NCBI RefSeq assembly: GCF_015752045.1
Contig: NZ_JADOUS010000001.1
Coordinates: forward strand, 248,001-312,000
Source of the DNA: Arthrobacter_D sp015752045
GTDB taxonomy: Bacteria > Actinomycetota > Actinomycetes > Actinomycetales > Micrococcaceae
Reading direction: 5' to 3'
DNA length: 64,000 bases
Below are positions 1 to 8,361 of the stretch, in pieces. The notes below the pieces were generated by a model, which saw only the letters and a list, made by a program, of their open reading frames with translations, was not told where the DNA came from and made no database searches. Each line of letters begins with the position of its first letter. The stretch's first letter is position 1. The translations under genes were made by a program, and so were the position numbers.

Positions 1-822
1 GCGGCGGCCGTCGTCGCCGCGGTGCTCTCCTGCTGGCTCATCCTCATGGGATGGTCGCTGATGGGCGACGCCGTGTCCCACGCCGTCCTGCCCGGCGTCG
101 CCCTCGCCTACATCATCGGCATCCCCTTCTCCATCGGTGCCTTCGTGTTCGGTATCGGGGCCGTGGCGCTCATCGGACTCGTCCGGTCCACCACCAAGCT
201 GAAGGCGGACACCGTGATCGGCGTGGTCTTCACCGGTCTCTTCGCCGCCGGGCTGGCCATCGTCTCGGCCACGCCGTCGCAGATCGACCTCATGCACATC
301 CTGTTCGGCAACGTCCTCGGGGTGTCCGCGGGCGATGTCCGGCAGGTCCTGATCCTCGGCGCACTGACCCTCGCCATCCTGCTGGTGAAACGGCGTGACC
401 TCACCCTGCTCGCCTTCGACCGCACGCATGCCCACGTGATCGGCCTGAACACGCGGTTCCTGTCCGCGCTCCTCCTCGGCCTGCTCGCGCTGACCGTCGT
501 CGTGGGCCTCCAGGCCGTGGGCATCATCCTCGTCGTGGCCATGCTGATCACGCCCGGAGCCACGGCGTTCCTCCTCGCCCGCAGTTTCGACCGCATGCTG
601 GTGATCGCCGTCGTGCTGACGGTGGCCGCGTCCGTGGCCGGCATCTACGCCAGCTACTACCTCGACATCTCCACCGGTGCCGCCGTCGTGCTCTGCCAGG
701 CCCTCGTGTTCGCCGTCGTCTACCTCGTCGGCCGGCCCGACGGCGTGCTGTGGCAGGCGCGACGACGCCGCACGGCGGTCGCTCGACCCGGCACGCCGGC
801 CATGCCGAGGGACGCCCGGTGA
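1..822 (+). CDS. Metal ABC transporter permease (ZnuB/MntB family), 5' end cut by window
   Basis: Integral-membrane subunit of an ABC-3 family importer for manganese, zinc or iron. The frame is open from base 1, so the N-terminus lies outside the window. What is visible is a run of hydrophobic helices with the family segment GDAVSHAVLPG near the start and the later helix GLQAVGIILVVAMLITPGATA, both typical of ZnuB/MntB/SitD permeases. The cytoplasmic tail is Arg-rich. The stop codon overlaps the GTG of the next gene (a DtxR/MntR-type regulator) by 4 bases, so the two are translationally coupled. That pairing favours Mn or Fe as substrate over Zn, but this is inference. The ATPase and solute-binding subunits are expected upstream, outside the window. 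Confidence 0.9.
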   Translation, partial: AAAVVAAVLSCWLILMGWSLMGDAVSHAVLPGVALAYIIGIPFSIGAFVFGIGAVALIGLVRSTTKLKADTVIGVVFTGLFAAGLAIVSATPSQIDLMHILFGNVLGVSAGDVRQVLILGALTLAILLVKRRDLTLLAFDRTHAHVIGLNTRFLSALLLGLLALTVVVGLQAVGIILVVAMLITPGATAFLLARSFDRMLVIAVVLTVAASVAGIYASYYLDISTGAAVVLCQALVFAVVYLVGRPDGVLWQARRRRTAVARPGTPAMPRDAR

Positions 823-1571
823 CGGGCCGGAGGGGCGCCGTACTCAGTATCGAATCGACGAGCGTGCAGGACTACGTGAAGGCGATCTACGCGTTCACGG
901 AGTGGCAGGCGGACCCGATCACGGCCACGCACCTGGCCGCGCGCCTGACGGTCGCGAACTCGTCCGTCACCGGGATGGTCGGCAAGCTCGTGGGCCTGAA
1001 CCTGGCCGAGCACCGCAAGTACGGGCCGATCAGCCTCACGCCGTCGGGGCGGACGCTCGCCCTCGCGATGGTCCGCCGCCACCGGCTCATCGAGACCTTC
1101 CTCGTCACGGAACTGGGCTACGGCTGGGACGAGGTGCACGACGAGGCGGAACTGCTCGAGCACACGGTCTCGGATGCCTTCGTCGAGCGGCTCGACCTGA
1201 AACTGGGCCGGCCCGCGCGCGACCCCCACGGCGATCCGATCCCCGGTGCGGACGGCCGCGTCCGCTACCCCCCGGCGCACCGGCTGGACAGCCTGGACGA
1301 GGGCCACCTCGGCCGGCTCGCGAGGGTCAGCGACGACGATCCCGACGTGCTGCGCCTCCTCGACCGGCACGGCATCGCCCTCGACGCCGTCCTCCTGGTG
1401 GCCCGGAGCGGCGCGGGGCCGCTGATCGAGCTGCGCCTGGGCACCGACGCCTCGGCGCCGGGCCTCTCCGCGGACGGTGCCCTCGCGCGGTCGCTGTGGA
1501 TCGAGAGTACGGCCCCGCACACGGGCTGCACCGTCGACGTCGGATCACGACGGAGCGTCAGCCCCTCCTAG
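819..1571 (+). CDS. DtxR/MntR-family metal-dependent transcriptional regulator
   Basis: About 250-residue regulator of metal uptake. The N-terminal winged helix-turn-helix is recognisable from STSVQDYVKAIY through TATHLAARLTVANSSVTGMV to the wing LAEHRKYGPISLTPSG. The helical metal-binding and dimerisation region follows (RRHRLIETFLV, GYGWDEVHDEAELLEH), then a C-terminal FeoA/SH3-like part. The GTG at 819 is chosen because it overlaps the permease stop as GTGA, has AGGGA just upstream, and puts the helix-turn-helix at the usual distance from the start. The open frame extends further 5', but that stretch looks like out-of-frame permease sequence. It probably represses the adjacent transporter when Mn or Fe is replete. 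Mn versus Fe cannot be settled by eye. Confidence 0.88.
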   Translation: MTGRRGAVLSIESTSVQDYVKAIYAFTEWQADPITATHLAARLTVANSSVTGMVGKLVGLNLAEHRKYGPISLTPSGRTLALAMVRRHRLIETFLVTELGYGWDEVHDEAELLEHTVSDAFVERLDLKLGRPARDPHGDPIPGADGRVRYPPAHRLDSLDEGHLGRLARVSDDDPDVLRLLDRHGIALDAVLLVARSGAGPLIELRLGTDASAPGLSADGALARSLWIESTAPHTGCTVDVGSRRSVSPS

Positions 1572-1625
1572 ACTGGGCGGGACCTGCAATGCCCCTGCAC
1601 CATGCCAGCTGAACGGAGTGCCCCG

Positions 1626-2726
1626 ATGACCACTCTCGGACTCGAAGAGGAGTACCTGCTCCTCGACCCGCAGTCGGGACTGCCCGCCCATCACGCCGCC
1701 GAGGTGGAGGGCATGCTCGAATCCCACCCGGAGGTCGGATCGGACGAGATCCAGCGCGAGCTGCTCTCCTGCCAGATCGAGACGGCCACCCCCGTCTGCT
1801 CCACCCTCACGGAGGCCGAGGAGTCGCTGCTGAACTTCCGGAGGAAGTTCGCGGACGCGGCCGCCCGCGTCGGGAGCATCGGCGCAGCCACCGGTACGGC
1901 ACCGCGGATCCCCCAGGCGTATCCGGAACTCACCGACAAGCAGCGCTACGAGGACCTCCGGGCCAGCGCGCCCGGCATCGTCGGCGACCAGTTCGTCAAC
2001 GGCCTGCACGTGCACGTCGGGGTGCCGGATCCCGAGCGGGGCGTGCAGGCCCTCAACCGGATCCGGCCGTGGATCCCGCTGCTGACGGCCCTCGGCGTGA
2101 ACTCGCCGTACTGGCTGGGCCGTGACAGCGGGTTCGACAGCTGGCGGGTGATCCACTACCGCCGCTGGGCCGTCCAGGGGGTCGCCCCGTACTTCGCGGA
2201 CGCCGCCGACTACGAACGCAGGATCACCCGGCTCGCCGCCACGGGCGCGATCCTGGACCGCGGTGTCCTCACCTGGGTCGCGCGGCTCTCCGACCACTAC
2301 CCCACGCTGGAGCTCAGGGTGTGCGACGTCCAGCTCGAGGCCCAGGACTCGGTGCTGCTCGGCGCCCTGACGCGCGCGCTCGTCGTCACGGAACTCCAGG
2401 CGGCCGAAGCCGACACCCCTCCCCTCGTGCCGGACCCGGAGTTGCTGGACGCTGCCCTCTGGCAGGCCGCCCGCGACGGGATGGGGCGCCACCTCGTGGA
2501 CCTCGCCGGCGCCGAGCCGGTGCCCGCCGACCGCCACCTCGAAGCCTTCCTCGACCACATCGGCCCCGCCCTCGAGGCCGAGGGCGACACGGACTGGGTG
2601 AAGGCGGGCCTCGAGACCGTCGCCGAGCGCGGCACCGGCGCCCAGCGCCAGCGCCGCGCCATGCACGACGGCGGTCCCCAGGCGCTGCTGTCCCTCTACA
2701 GGGAGACACTCACCTTCGAACCGTGA
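1626..2726 (+). CDS. Carboxylate-amine ligase / glutamate-cysteine ligase type 2 (YbdK family)
   Basis: Member of the GCS2/YbdK family, ATP-dependent ligases that join a carboxylate to an amine; the best-known reaction is gamma-glutamyl-cysteine formation. Visible family motifs are GLEEEYLLLD at the N-terminus (ATP/Mg-binding carboxylates), NGLHVHVGVPD near residue 120, and ELRVCD near residue 230. About 366 residues is normal for the family. ATG 1626 is preferred over an upstream in-frame ATG (1602) because ACGGAG lies 8-9 bases before it and the protein then begins directly with the conserved motif. In mycothiol-making actinobacteria these paralogues are not needed for glutathione, so the physiological substrate is unknown. 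The gene stands alone, with a likely terminator just downstream. Confidence 0.85.
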   Translation: MTTLGLEEEYLLLDPQSGLPAHHAAEVEGMLESHPEVGSDEIQRELLSCQIETATPVCSTLTEAEESLLNFRRKFADAAARVGSIGAATGTAPRIPQAYPELTDKQRYEDLRASAPGIVGDQFVNGLHVHVGVPDPERGVQALNRIRPWIPLLTALGVNSPYWLGRDSGFDSWRVIHYRRWAVQGVAPYFADAADYERRITRLAATGAILDRGVLTWVARLSDHYPTLELRVCDVQLEAQDSVLLGALTRALVVTELQAAEADTPPLVPDPELLDAALWQAARDGMGRHLVDLAGAEPVPADRHLEAFLDHIGPALEAEGDTDWVKAGLETVAERGTGAQRQRRAMHDGGPQALLSLYRETLTFEP

Positions 2727-2735
2727 GTGGAGGGC

Positions 2736-2757
2736 GCCCCGCTCGTCCGGGCGGGGC
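2736..2757 (+). terminator. Probable intrinsic terminator after the carboxylate-amine ligase gene
   Basis: Perfect 7-bp GC-only inverted repeat (GCCCCGC / GCGGGGC) with an 8-base loop, 10 bases after the stop of the ligase gene and before the convergent alpha-galactosidase. There is no U-tract, as is common in high-GC actinobacteria. It could serve both convergent genes. Confidence 0.45.
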
Positions 2758-2813
2758 AGGACCTCCCGCGGGACGACGCCGGCACGCGCCGCCGTCGTCG
2801 TGCGCGGGTATCC

Positions 2814-4964
2814 TCAGGCGCCGACCCCGCGGAACTCGATCAGCAGGCTCTGCTCGGGCAGCAGCACGGGCGCCTGGAGGCCGGCCTGGGCCAGGGCGCG
2901 GCCGGACAGGCGCACCGGCTCACCCTCGAGCGCCCGCTGCAGCCAGGCCAGCGGTGACTGGCCGTTGCCCGGGTGCCCCTCCTCGGGGACCGCGGGACGG
3001 ACCTCGTACAGCGCATCGGGGTCCAGGCCCGGGAAGGTCAGGGGACCCGGCGGGTAGCTCGCGCTCGACGCCGTGAGCGAATAGCCGAACAGGGCGCGGC
3101 GCCGGTCCTCGGACACGATGCCCCGCACGTCCATCGCAGGGTCCGGACACTCGGCATGCACCACGCTCCCGCGGTGCAGGTCGTCGCGCCAGGCCCGGTG
3201 GAGGTTGACGTACCGGCCGAGGACCTCGTACTCCGCCTCCGTCAGGTCCGAGATGTCCCACTCGATGCCGAAATGGCCGAAGATCGCGGTGGCGGCCCGG
3301 AACGGCAGGGTATGGGCACGGCCGGTCGAGTGCGAGACCGGTCCGCCGATGTGCATGCCCAGCAGTTCAGGGGGGACCACGAGGCCCGTGTACTTCTGGT
3401 TCACCAGCCGTTCGATCGGGTCGATGCAGTCGCTGGTCCAGATGCGGTCCGTCCGTGCGAGGATCCCGAGGTCGACGCGCGCCCCGCCCGAGGCGCAGCT
3501 CTCGATCTCGAGGCCCGGGCGCCTGCGGCGCACCTCGTCGAGCAGCCGGTAGAGCGCCTCGACGTGCCGGTGGACGGCGGCCTGGCCCGTCCGCGCATCC
3601 GCGGCCTCGAGCAGGTCCCTGTTGTGGTCCCATTTGACGTACGCGATGTCGTTGGCCGTCAGGATGTCGTCGAGGCGTTCGAGGATGTACGCGTAGGCAT
3701 CCGGATTCCCCAGGTTCAGCACCTGCTGCTGCCGGCCCGGGAGCGGCAGGCGGCCTTCCGCCTGCAGGATCCAGTCCGGGTGGGCGCGCGCCAGGTCGGA
3801 ATCGGGGTTGACCATCTCGGGCTCGAACCAGAGCCCGAACTCCATGCCGAGGCTCCGCACGTGGTCGATGACCGGTGCCAGCCCGTCGGGCCACACCGTC
3901 TCGTCCACGTACCAGTCGCCCAGGCTGGAGGTGTCGTCGCGCCGCCCGCGGAACCAGCCGTCGTCGAGCACGAAGCGTTCCACACCGAGGGACGCTGCGC
4001 GGTCCGCGAGGGCCAGCAAGCGCGGGAGGTCCAGGGCGAAGTAGACGGCCTCCCAGGTGTTGAGCGTGACCGGGCGGGGACGCCGAGGGTGGGAGGCACG
4101 GGCCCGGAGGTCCTTGTGGAACCGGCCGGACAGCTCGTTCAGTCCGCGACCCCAGGACCCCACGGCCTGCGGGGTGGAGTAGCTCTCCCCCGGTGCGAGG
4201 ACGACCTCGCGGGGCGACAGCACCTCGCCCGCCGAGAGGAACACGGAGCCGGCGGGGGTCTTCTCGGCGAGCACGTGCTGGTTGCCGCTCCACGCGAGGT
4301 GGATGCCCTGGACGAGGCCGTGTTCGAACCCGAAGCCGCGGGTGCCCGCGGCGAGGAGGACCGTAGCGTCCGCTCCCGGCCTGCCGCGCCTGCTCGTGCG
4401 CACGTAGGTGCCGGTGGTGAGGTCGTGACGCTGCGGCGACCGTTCGCGGAGGTGTCGTCCGGTCGTGTCCAGGATCTCGGCCGCCGTGTGGTGCAGCGGG
4501 AAGAAGAGGTTGAGCGCGCGCACCTCGTAGTCGTCGTCGCCCGTGTTGGTCAGTTCGAGGCTCTGCGTGAACAGGCCGGACGCCGCGAGGCCGAGGCGGG
4601 CGCGCACGGTGAGTCCGGCGTCGTCGTCGCGCGCCTCGACGAGAGCACCGTCACCGGCCGGCAGCCGGTCCATCGAGGTCACGGTGAAGCGCGGGTAGAG
4701 CTGGGCACCCGCGCGGTCGCCCGTCAGTCCCGGGGTCCCCTGCCAGCCCGCGGATTCGAGGGGTAGGAGGGTGAGGAGGGCCGGGACGTCGATCCCGCCG
4801 GACACGCGCTGGGGCTGATGTGCTGCGGTGATGCCGCGCAGCTCATCGAGGCTCACGTCACCGAGGCCCGGACCCCAGTAGGCGATGGTCGGCATGCCGT
4901 GAGGATGAGGGTTGAGCACCACGCTGGTGCCACCGCGCGCGAGGTGGAGGGGTTCGGAGGTCAT
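2814..4964 (-). CDS. Alpha-galactosidase, glycoside hydrolase family 36
   Basis: Retaining alpha-galactosidase that releases terminal alpha-galactose from raffinose-type sugars or galactosides. The 716 residues fit the GH36 layout of N-terminal beta-sandwich, TIM barrel and C-terminal beta-domain. Catalytic signatures are present: YVKWDHN with the nucleophile Asp at about residue 446, and SDCIDPIER with the acid/base Asp at about residue 512. WFEPEMVNPDS and SCASGGARVD also match the family. There is no signal peptide, so it is cytoplasmic. The start codon has no Shine-Dalgarno. Instead an AT-rich element ends 6 bases before ATG, suggesting a leaderless mRNA, and an inverted repeat sits on the same bases. 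No sugar transporter or regulator gene is adjacent. Confidence 0.93.
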   Translation of the reverse strand: MTSEPLHLARGGTSVVLNPHPHGMPTIAYWGPGLGDVSLDELRGITAAHQPQRVSGGIDVPALLTLLPLESAGWQGTPGLTGDRAGAQLYPRFTVTSMDRLPAGDGALVEARDDDAGLTVRARLGLAASGLFTQSLELTNTGDDDYEVRALNLFFPLHHTAAEILDTTGRHLRERSPQRHDLTTGTYVRTSRRGRPGADATVLLAAGTRGFGFEHGLVQGIHLAWSGNQHVLAEKTPAGSVFLSAGEVLSPREVVLAPGESYSTPQAVGSWGRGLNELSGRFHKDLRARASHPRRPRPVTLNTWEAVYFALDLPRLLALADRAASLGVERFVLDDGWFRGRRDDTSSLGDWYVDETVWPDGLAPVIDHVRSLGMEFGLWFEPEMVNPDSDLARAHPDWILQAEGRLPLPGRQQQVLNLGNPDAYAYILERLDDILTANDIAYVKWDHNRDLLEAADARTGQAAVHRHVEALYRLLDEVRRRRPGLEIESCASGGARVDLGILARTDRIWTSDCIDPIERLVNQKYTGLVVPPELLGMHIGGPVSHSTGRAHTLPFRAATAIFGHFGIEWDISDLTEAEYEVLGRYVNLHRAWRDDLHRGSVVHAECPDPAMDVRGIVSEDRRRALFGYSLTASSASYPPGPLTFPGLDPDALYEVRPAVPEEGHPGNGQSPLAWLQRALEGEPVRLSGRALAQAGLQAPVLLPEQSLLIEFRGVGA

Positions 4965-4991
4965 GGCTTATTTTTATCGTGTAGATAAGCC
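4965..4991 (-). promoter_or_regulatory. Inverted repeat and AT-rich -10-like element abutting the alpha-galactosidase start
   Basis: Perfect 7-bp inverted repeat GGCTTAT ... ATAAGCC with a 13-base spacer, immediately upstream of the minus-strand ATG at 4964. Inside it TAAAAA ends exactly 6 bases before the ATG, the spacing of a -10 box for a leaderless transcript. The geometry suggests an operator overlapping the promoter, as expected for a sugar-responsive repressor. No regulator is encoded beside it. Confidence 0.4.
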
Positions 4992-5005
4992 CCCGGGCAA
5001 CACGC

Positions 5006-5233
5006 CTACCGGGCGCGGGTGTCCCGCCGCAGCAGGCCGGTGATCAGGCAGAGGAGACCGAGCAGGAGCGGGATCAGGGTGTAGAGCGTATGGGTTCCGC
5101 CGAGGTAGCTCATGATGAAGATGTACACGAACGTACTCCCCACGAGGATCCAGCCGAGCACGATCAGGCCACGGCCCCGACGGGGCGGCGGTAGTGGAGG
5201 GAGCCACGACGGCGTCCTGTCAGTCCAGCTCAT
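5006..5233 (-). CDS. Small membrane protein of unknown function, 75 aa
   Basis: Not recognised. The Pro/Arg-rich N-terminus is cytoplasmic-looking. Two hydrophobic helices follow (about residues 23-43 and 48-67) joined by a short loop SYLGGTHT, with an Arg-rich end. No Shine-Dalgarno precedes the ATG. TACACT ends exactly 6 bases upstream, so it may be leaderless. It lies upstream of the alpha-galactosidase on the same strand, but the gap holds a separate promoter-like element, so co-transcription is uncertain. Confidence 0.65.
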   Translation of the reverse strand: MSWTDRTPSWLPPLPPPRRGRGLIVLGWILVGSTFVYIFIMSYLGGTHTLYTLIPLLLGLLCLITGLLRRDTRAR

Positions 5234-5239
5234 GGGCCC

Positions 5240-5245
5240 AGTGTA
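5240..5245 (-). promoter_or_regulatory. Candidate -10 box for a leaderless transcript of the 75-aa membrane protein
   Basis: On the minus strand TACACT (TANNNT) is followed by six bases and then the ATG at 5233, which would put the transcription start on the A of ATG. No good -35 hexamer is visible. Many actinobacterial leaderless promoters have only a -10. Confidence 0.35.
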
Positions 5246-5316
5246 GTTCGCGCTCCCGGGTCCCGTTCCGCGCCCTGCGCTGTTGCCATCACGGCGCCGG
5301 CCCGCTCGAGGGGACG

Positions 5317-5353
5317 ACGAAGCGCCCCGCCGGAGACCGGCGGGGCGCTTCGT
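5317..5353 (-). terminator. Intrinsic terminator of tmRNA
   Basis: A perfect 17-bp inverted repeat with an AGA loop, 8 bases beyond the mature 3' end of tmRNA. The stem is almost all GC in its inner part. There is no U-tract, but the stem strength and placement make a terminator the natural reading. Confidence 0.75.
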
Positions 5354-5361
5354 GATGGAGC

Positions 5362-5728
5362 GGTGGAGATGGCGGGAATTGAACCCGCGTCCGATGCAGT
5401 GTAGTCAGGGCTTCTCCGGGCGCAGTTCGCGTCGGTTTTTCTCGGCTCCAGCCATCGTGCGAACGAGTGGCTGCCAAGCCCAGTTGTATTAGAGTCCCCC
5501 CGGTCCCTACAACGAGGACCGGGAGCAGTGGCCCTCTAAATGACGCCAGTATCCGGGGCGAGAGCAAACCCGGGCTGACGGACTAGCTAGGCTGCTTAGG
5601 CAGCGAGAGCGAAGTCAGTGCGCTTTTGTTCGGCACTTATTGTTTTACAAGGAGCGTTTACGAGATAACCCTGTATCCTCGGCCCGCTTCCCCTGTCGCG
5701 ACTAACATCGTCGAAACCTGTCATCCCC
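5362..5728 (-). ncRNA. ssrA: Transfer-messenger RNA (tmRNA)
   Basis: Rescues stalled ribosomes with SmpB, which is encoded two genes upstream. The 5' end GGGGATG pairs with CATCTCC at the 3' end to form the 7-bp acceptor stem, and GGTTTCGAC near the 5' end and GGTTCAATTCCCGCC near the 3' end are the usual tRNA-like parts. The tag reading frame lies at 5634-5596 with resume codon GCC and encodes AEQKRTDFALAA followed by TAA, the expected actinobacterial degradation tag. The DNA after the discriminator A reads CCG, not CCA, so the terminal A must be added enzymatically. At 367 nt the length is normal. Confidence 0.95.
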
Positions 5729-5875
5729 ATGTTCAGTTATCAAATGTGCCCAGTCATCGACTGATTCCTGCTCTGCGCGACCCACCGGCCGTCCAGTTCC
5801 TCTACTCTACCGCACCCGCGTGGTCGGCCGGCAGGGCTTCGCCGCCGGTGAACGGGGGCTCCGAACGGGGCCGGC

Positions 5876-6250
5876 CTACTGCCCCAGCGTGATGCCCAGG
5901 ATGACGACGGGCGACTGCCAGAGGCGCACGACCACGAAGGCGAGGGTGACGAAGGCAATGCCGAGGGCAGCCAGTGCGGTGGTCGCAGCCTGCTTGCGGC
6001 GGAAGCCCCACCAGAAGATGGCCCCGTTGAGCATCAGCAGGACGGGCGAGATCCAGACGAGCACCTGCGCGAAGAAGACATAGACGAGGAAGACGAACGG
6101 GATCAGGGAGAGGATCCCCACCGGCACCACGACCAGCAGAAGGATCAGGTCCACCAGGGCGCCGAGCGTCACCCACCAGGGCCGCTTGTACCTGAGTTCC
6201 GACGGCTCGGGTCCGTCATCCTCCTGGGTCTCCCAGAAGACGTCGCTCAT
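5876..6250 (-). CDS. Small polytopic membrane protein of unknown function, 124 aa
   Basis: Not recognised. An acidic, hydrophilic N-terminus of about 20 residues (MSDVFWETQEDDGPEPSE) is followed by three or four hydrophobic segments (about residues 27-50, 53-80, 88-122), one containing IFWWGFRRK. Its ATG overlaps the smpB stop as ATGA, so it is translationally coupled to smpB. It sits between smpB and tmRNA. A role in trans-translation is not implied by the sequence. Confidence 0.7.
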   Translation of the reverse strand: MSDVFWETQEDDGPEPSELRYKRPWWVTLGALVDLILLLVVVPVGILSLIPFVFLVYVFFAQVLVWISPVLLMLNGAIFWWGFRRKQAATTALAALGIAFVTLAFVVVRLWQSPVVILGITLGQ

Positions 6251-6720
6251 GCCCCGAGGTTCTTCTCACGCATCGCGCGCAGCGCTTCCCTGTTGTCCTG
6301 CTTCTCGCGCAGGGTCTGTCGCTTGTCGTAGTCGCGCTTACCGCGGGCGACGGCGATCTCCACCTTGGCTTTGCCGTTGAGGAAGTAGAGCTGCAGCGGG
6401 ACGAGCGTGAAGCCGGACTCCCGGATCTTCTGCGAGATCTTGGTGAGCTCCTCGCGGTGCAGCAGCAGCTTCCTCCGGCGACGCGCGGCATGGTTGGTCC
6501 AGCTGCCCTGCGTGTACTCGGAGATGTGGATGCCTTCGAGCCAGAGCTCGTCGTTGTAGAAGACCGCGTAGCCGTCCACGAGGGAGGCGCGCCCGGCACG
6601 CAGCGACTTCACCTCGGTGCCCATCAGGGCGATCCCGGCCTCGTAGGTGTCGAGCACGGCATAGTCGTGGAAGGCCTTCCGATTGGTGGCCACCACTTTC
6701 CGGCCACTTTCCTTCGGCAC
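6247..6720 (-). CDS. smpB: SsrA-binding protein SmpB
   Basis: Binds the tRNA-like domain of tmRNA and delivers it to stalled ribosomes. The 157-residue protein carries the SmpB OB-fold core: NRKAFHDYAVLDTYEAGIAL, GTEVKSLRAG, DGYAVFYNDELWLEGIHISEY, and the basic tail KRDYDKRQTLREKQ that inserts in the mRNA channel. GTG 6720 is chosen because AAGGAG lies 7 bases upstream and the protein then begins PKESGRKVVATNRK, as in relatives. The open frame before it has no family similarity. tmRNA is about 500 bp downstream. Confidence 0.95.
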   Translation of the reverse strand: MPKESGRKVVATNRKAFHDYAVLDTYEAGIALMGTEVKSLRAGRASLVDGYAVFYNDELWLEGIHISEYTQGSWTNHAARRRRKLLLHREELTKISQKIRESGFTLVPLQLYFLNGKAKVEIAVARGKRDYDKRQTLREKQDNREALRAMREKNLGA

Positions 6721-6784
6721 GGCGGAACTCCTTCTTGCGACACTGCTGCGGACGGCGGCCCGCGGGTGGGCAGTGCCTTCCATC

Positions 6785-8356
6785 CTACGACCCGAGCAGG
6801 CCCAGCGGGTCCACGAGCGTACCGTTCAGCATCGTCTCGAAGTGGAGGTGGCAGCCCTGTGAGTTCCCCGTGGTGCCCGTGTAGCCGATCAGCTGGCCCG
6901 CGCTGACGCGCTGCCCTACGGAGACCACGTAGTTGGTGAGGTGGTAGTAGTTCGTGGCGAGCACGTTGCCGCCGACCACGCCGTGGTCGAGGACGATCCG
7001 GTTGCCGGCGCCGGGCAGGACGTCAGAGTCGGCGTACCAGACCTCGCCGGCGGCCGGCGCGTACAGGGGCGTGCCGCAGCCCACCCCGTAGTCGATGCCC
7101 GTGTGCACGTAGCCGCCGGTGCCGTTGAAGTCGATGGTCCCCACCGGGGTCGGGCGCCACCCGAAGCCGGAGGAGATGGGCCCACCGACCGGCGACCGCA
7201 GGCCGAACGCGGTGGGGGTCGACGGCGCGACGGCGGGAGGGTCCGGGATGACGGGCGCCACGGGGGCGACCGCCTGGGGCTGGACCGGAGCTGGCGCGGG
7301 CTTGTTCGCTGCGGCTGCCTCGGCCGCGCGACGTGCCGTCTCGGCAGCGGCGGCGGCTTCGGCCTCGGCCGTCCGGCGTTCCTCCTCGGCAGCGGCGGCG
7401 GCCTCCGCCTCGGCGCGGAGGCGTTCCTGCTCCGCCTTCTGGCGGGCCTCCTCGGCCTTGCGCGCCTCTTCGAGCTGGCGGCGCTGGCGCTCGGCGATGT
7501 CCGCGTTGACCTGCTGCTGGGCCTTCTCGACGCCGGCCAGCTTCGCCTCGATGACGGGCTTCTGTTCCTGGAGCTTCGCCGACAGGGCCGAGGTGTCGGC
7601 CACGAGCCGGTCCACCTTCGCCTTCTCGCCTGCCGCGGCGTCGCGCGCCGACTGTTCCGCGGCGAGGGCGGCGTCCGCCTTCTCCTTGAGCTTGGCGATC
7701 TCGGCCTCGACGGCGACGAGGCGCGCCTGGCTGTTCGCATTCGTCGCGTTCTGCTCCGACAGCCGTGCCATCGCCGCGTTCTGGCCGCGCAGGGCCTGGT
7801 CCACCATGTCCATGGACCGGGTGAAGTCCTCGACGCCGTCGGCACCCAGGAGCAGCGACACGTTGGTGGGGACGCCGCCGTTCTTGTAGGCCTCGGTGGC
7901 GATCTGGCCGATCACCTCGCGGGTCTCATCCATCTCCTGCCGGTCGGCGCGGAGCTCCTCGGTGATCTTCGTCTTCGTCTCCTGCGCCAGGTCGACGCGC
8001 ACCGCGAGGGCTCCGACGTCGGTCGCCGCCGTCTCGACCCTGCCCTGGGCGTCCGCGAGGGACTGCTGCGCTGCGGGAAGCCGGCCCTGATAGGTCCTGA
8101 GCGCGCCGATGGTCTCGGCGATGTCGGCGTCGAGGTACTCCATGGACTGCTGGACCTCGGCGACCTCGTTCTCGAGGGCGCTCCTGCGGTCGTCGAGCTC
8201 GTCGGCGACCACCGGCGTGCCGAAGCCGAGGGCGAGAGCCACGACGAGCGCGATCGACGTCCCTGCGGTGCCGCGGACGAGATAGGTCCGCGTGTCCTGT
8301 CGGGCCCGCCACGATGATCCTGGCGGGCGCACATGTCCCCTGGCGCTGGGCGTCAT
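6785..8356 (-). CDS. Secreted coiled-coil M23 (LytM) murein hydrolase, partner of FtsEX
   Basis: Peptidoglycan endopeptidase, the likely effector of the FtsEX complex encoded directly upstream (5-base gap). From about residue 20 there is a basic N-terminus and a hydrophobic signal/anchor (TSIALVVALALGFGTPVVA). A long coiled coil rich in Ala, Glu, Gln and Arg follows to about residue 370, like EnvC/PcsB-type activators. Then come an Ala/Pro linker and a C-terminal M23 domain. The zinc ligands are intact (HTGIDYG for HxxxD and CHLHFE for HxH), so it should be an active enzyme, unlike E. coli EnvC. ATG 8356 is preferred over the longer open frame because the frame upstream overlaps ftsX. Confidence 0.88.
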   Translation of the reverse strand: MTPSARGHVRPPGSSWRARQDTRTYLVRGTAGTSIALVVALALGFGTPVVADELDDRRSALENEVAEVQQSMEYLDADIAETIGALRTYQGRLPAAQQSLADAQGRVETAATDVGALAVRVDLAQETKTKITEELRADRQEMDETREVIGQIATEAYKNGGVPTNVSLLLGADGVEDFTRSMDMVDQALRGQNAAMARLSEQNATNANSQARLVAVEAEIAKLKEKADAALAAEQSARDAAAGEKAKVDRLVADTSALSAKLQEQKPVIEAKLAGVEKAQQQVNADIAERQRRQLEEARKAEEARQKAEQERLRAEAEAAAAAEEERRTAEAEAAAAAETARRAAEAAAANKPAPAPVQPQAVAPVAPVIPDPPAVAPSTPTAFGLRSPVGGPISSGFGWRPTPVGTIDFNGTGGYVHTGIDYGVGCGTPLYAPAAGEVWYADSDVLPGAGNRIVLDHGVVGGNVLATNYYHLTNYVVSVGQRVSAGQLIGYTGTTGNSQGCHLHFETMLNGTLVDPLGLLGS

Positions 8357-8361
8357 TGCTG

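Noticed and set aside
2973..4766. 597-codon open frame on the + strand
   Set aside because: Antisense to the GH36 gene with intact catalytic motifs.
5283..5492. Small ORF containing RWRELNPRPMQCSQG
   Set aside because: It is read on the strand opposite to tmRNA across its 3' end; a known type of artefact.
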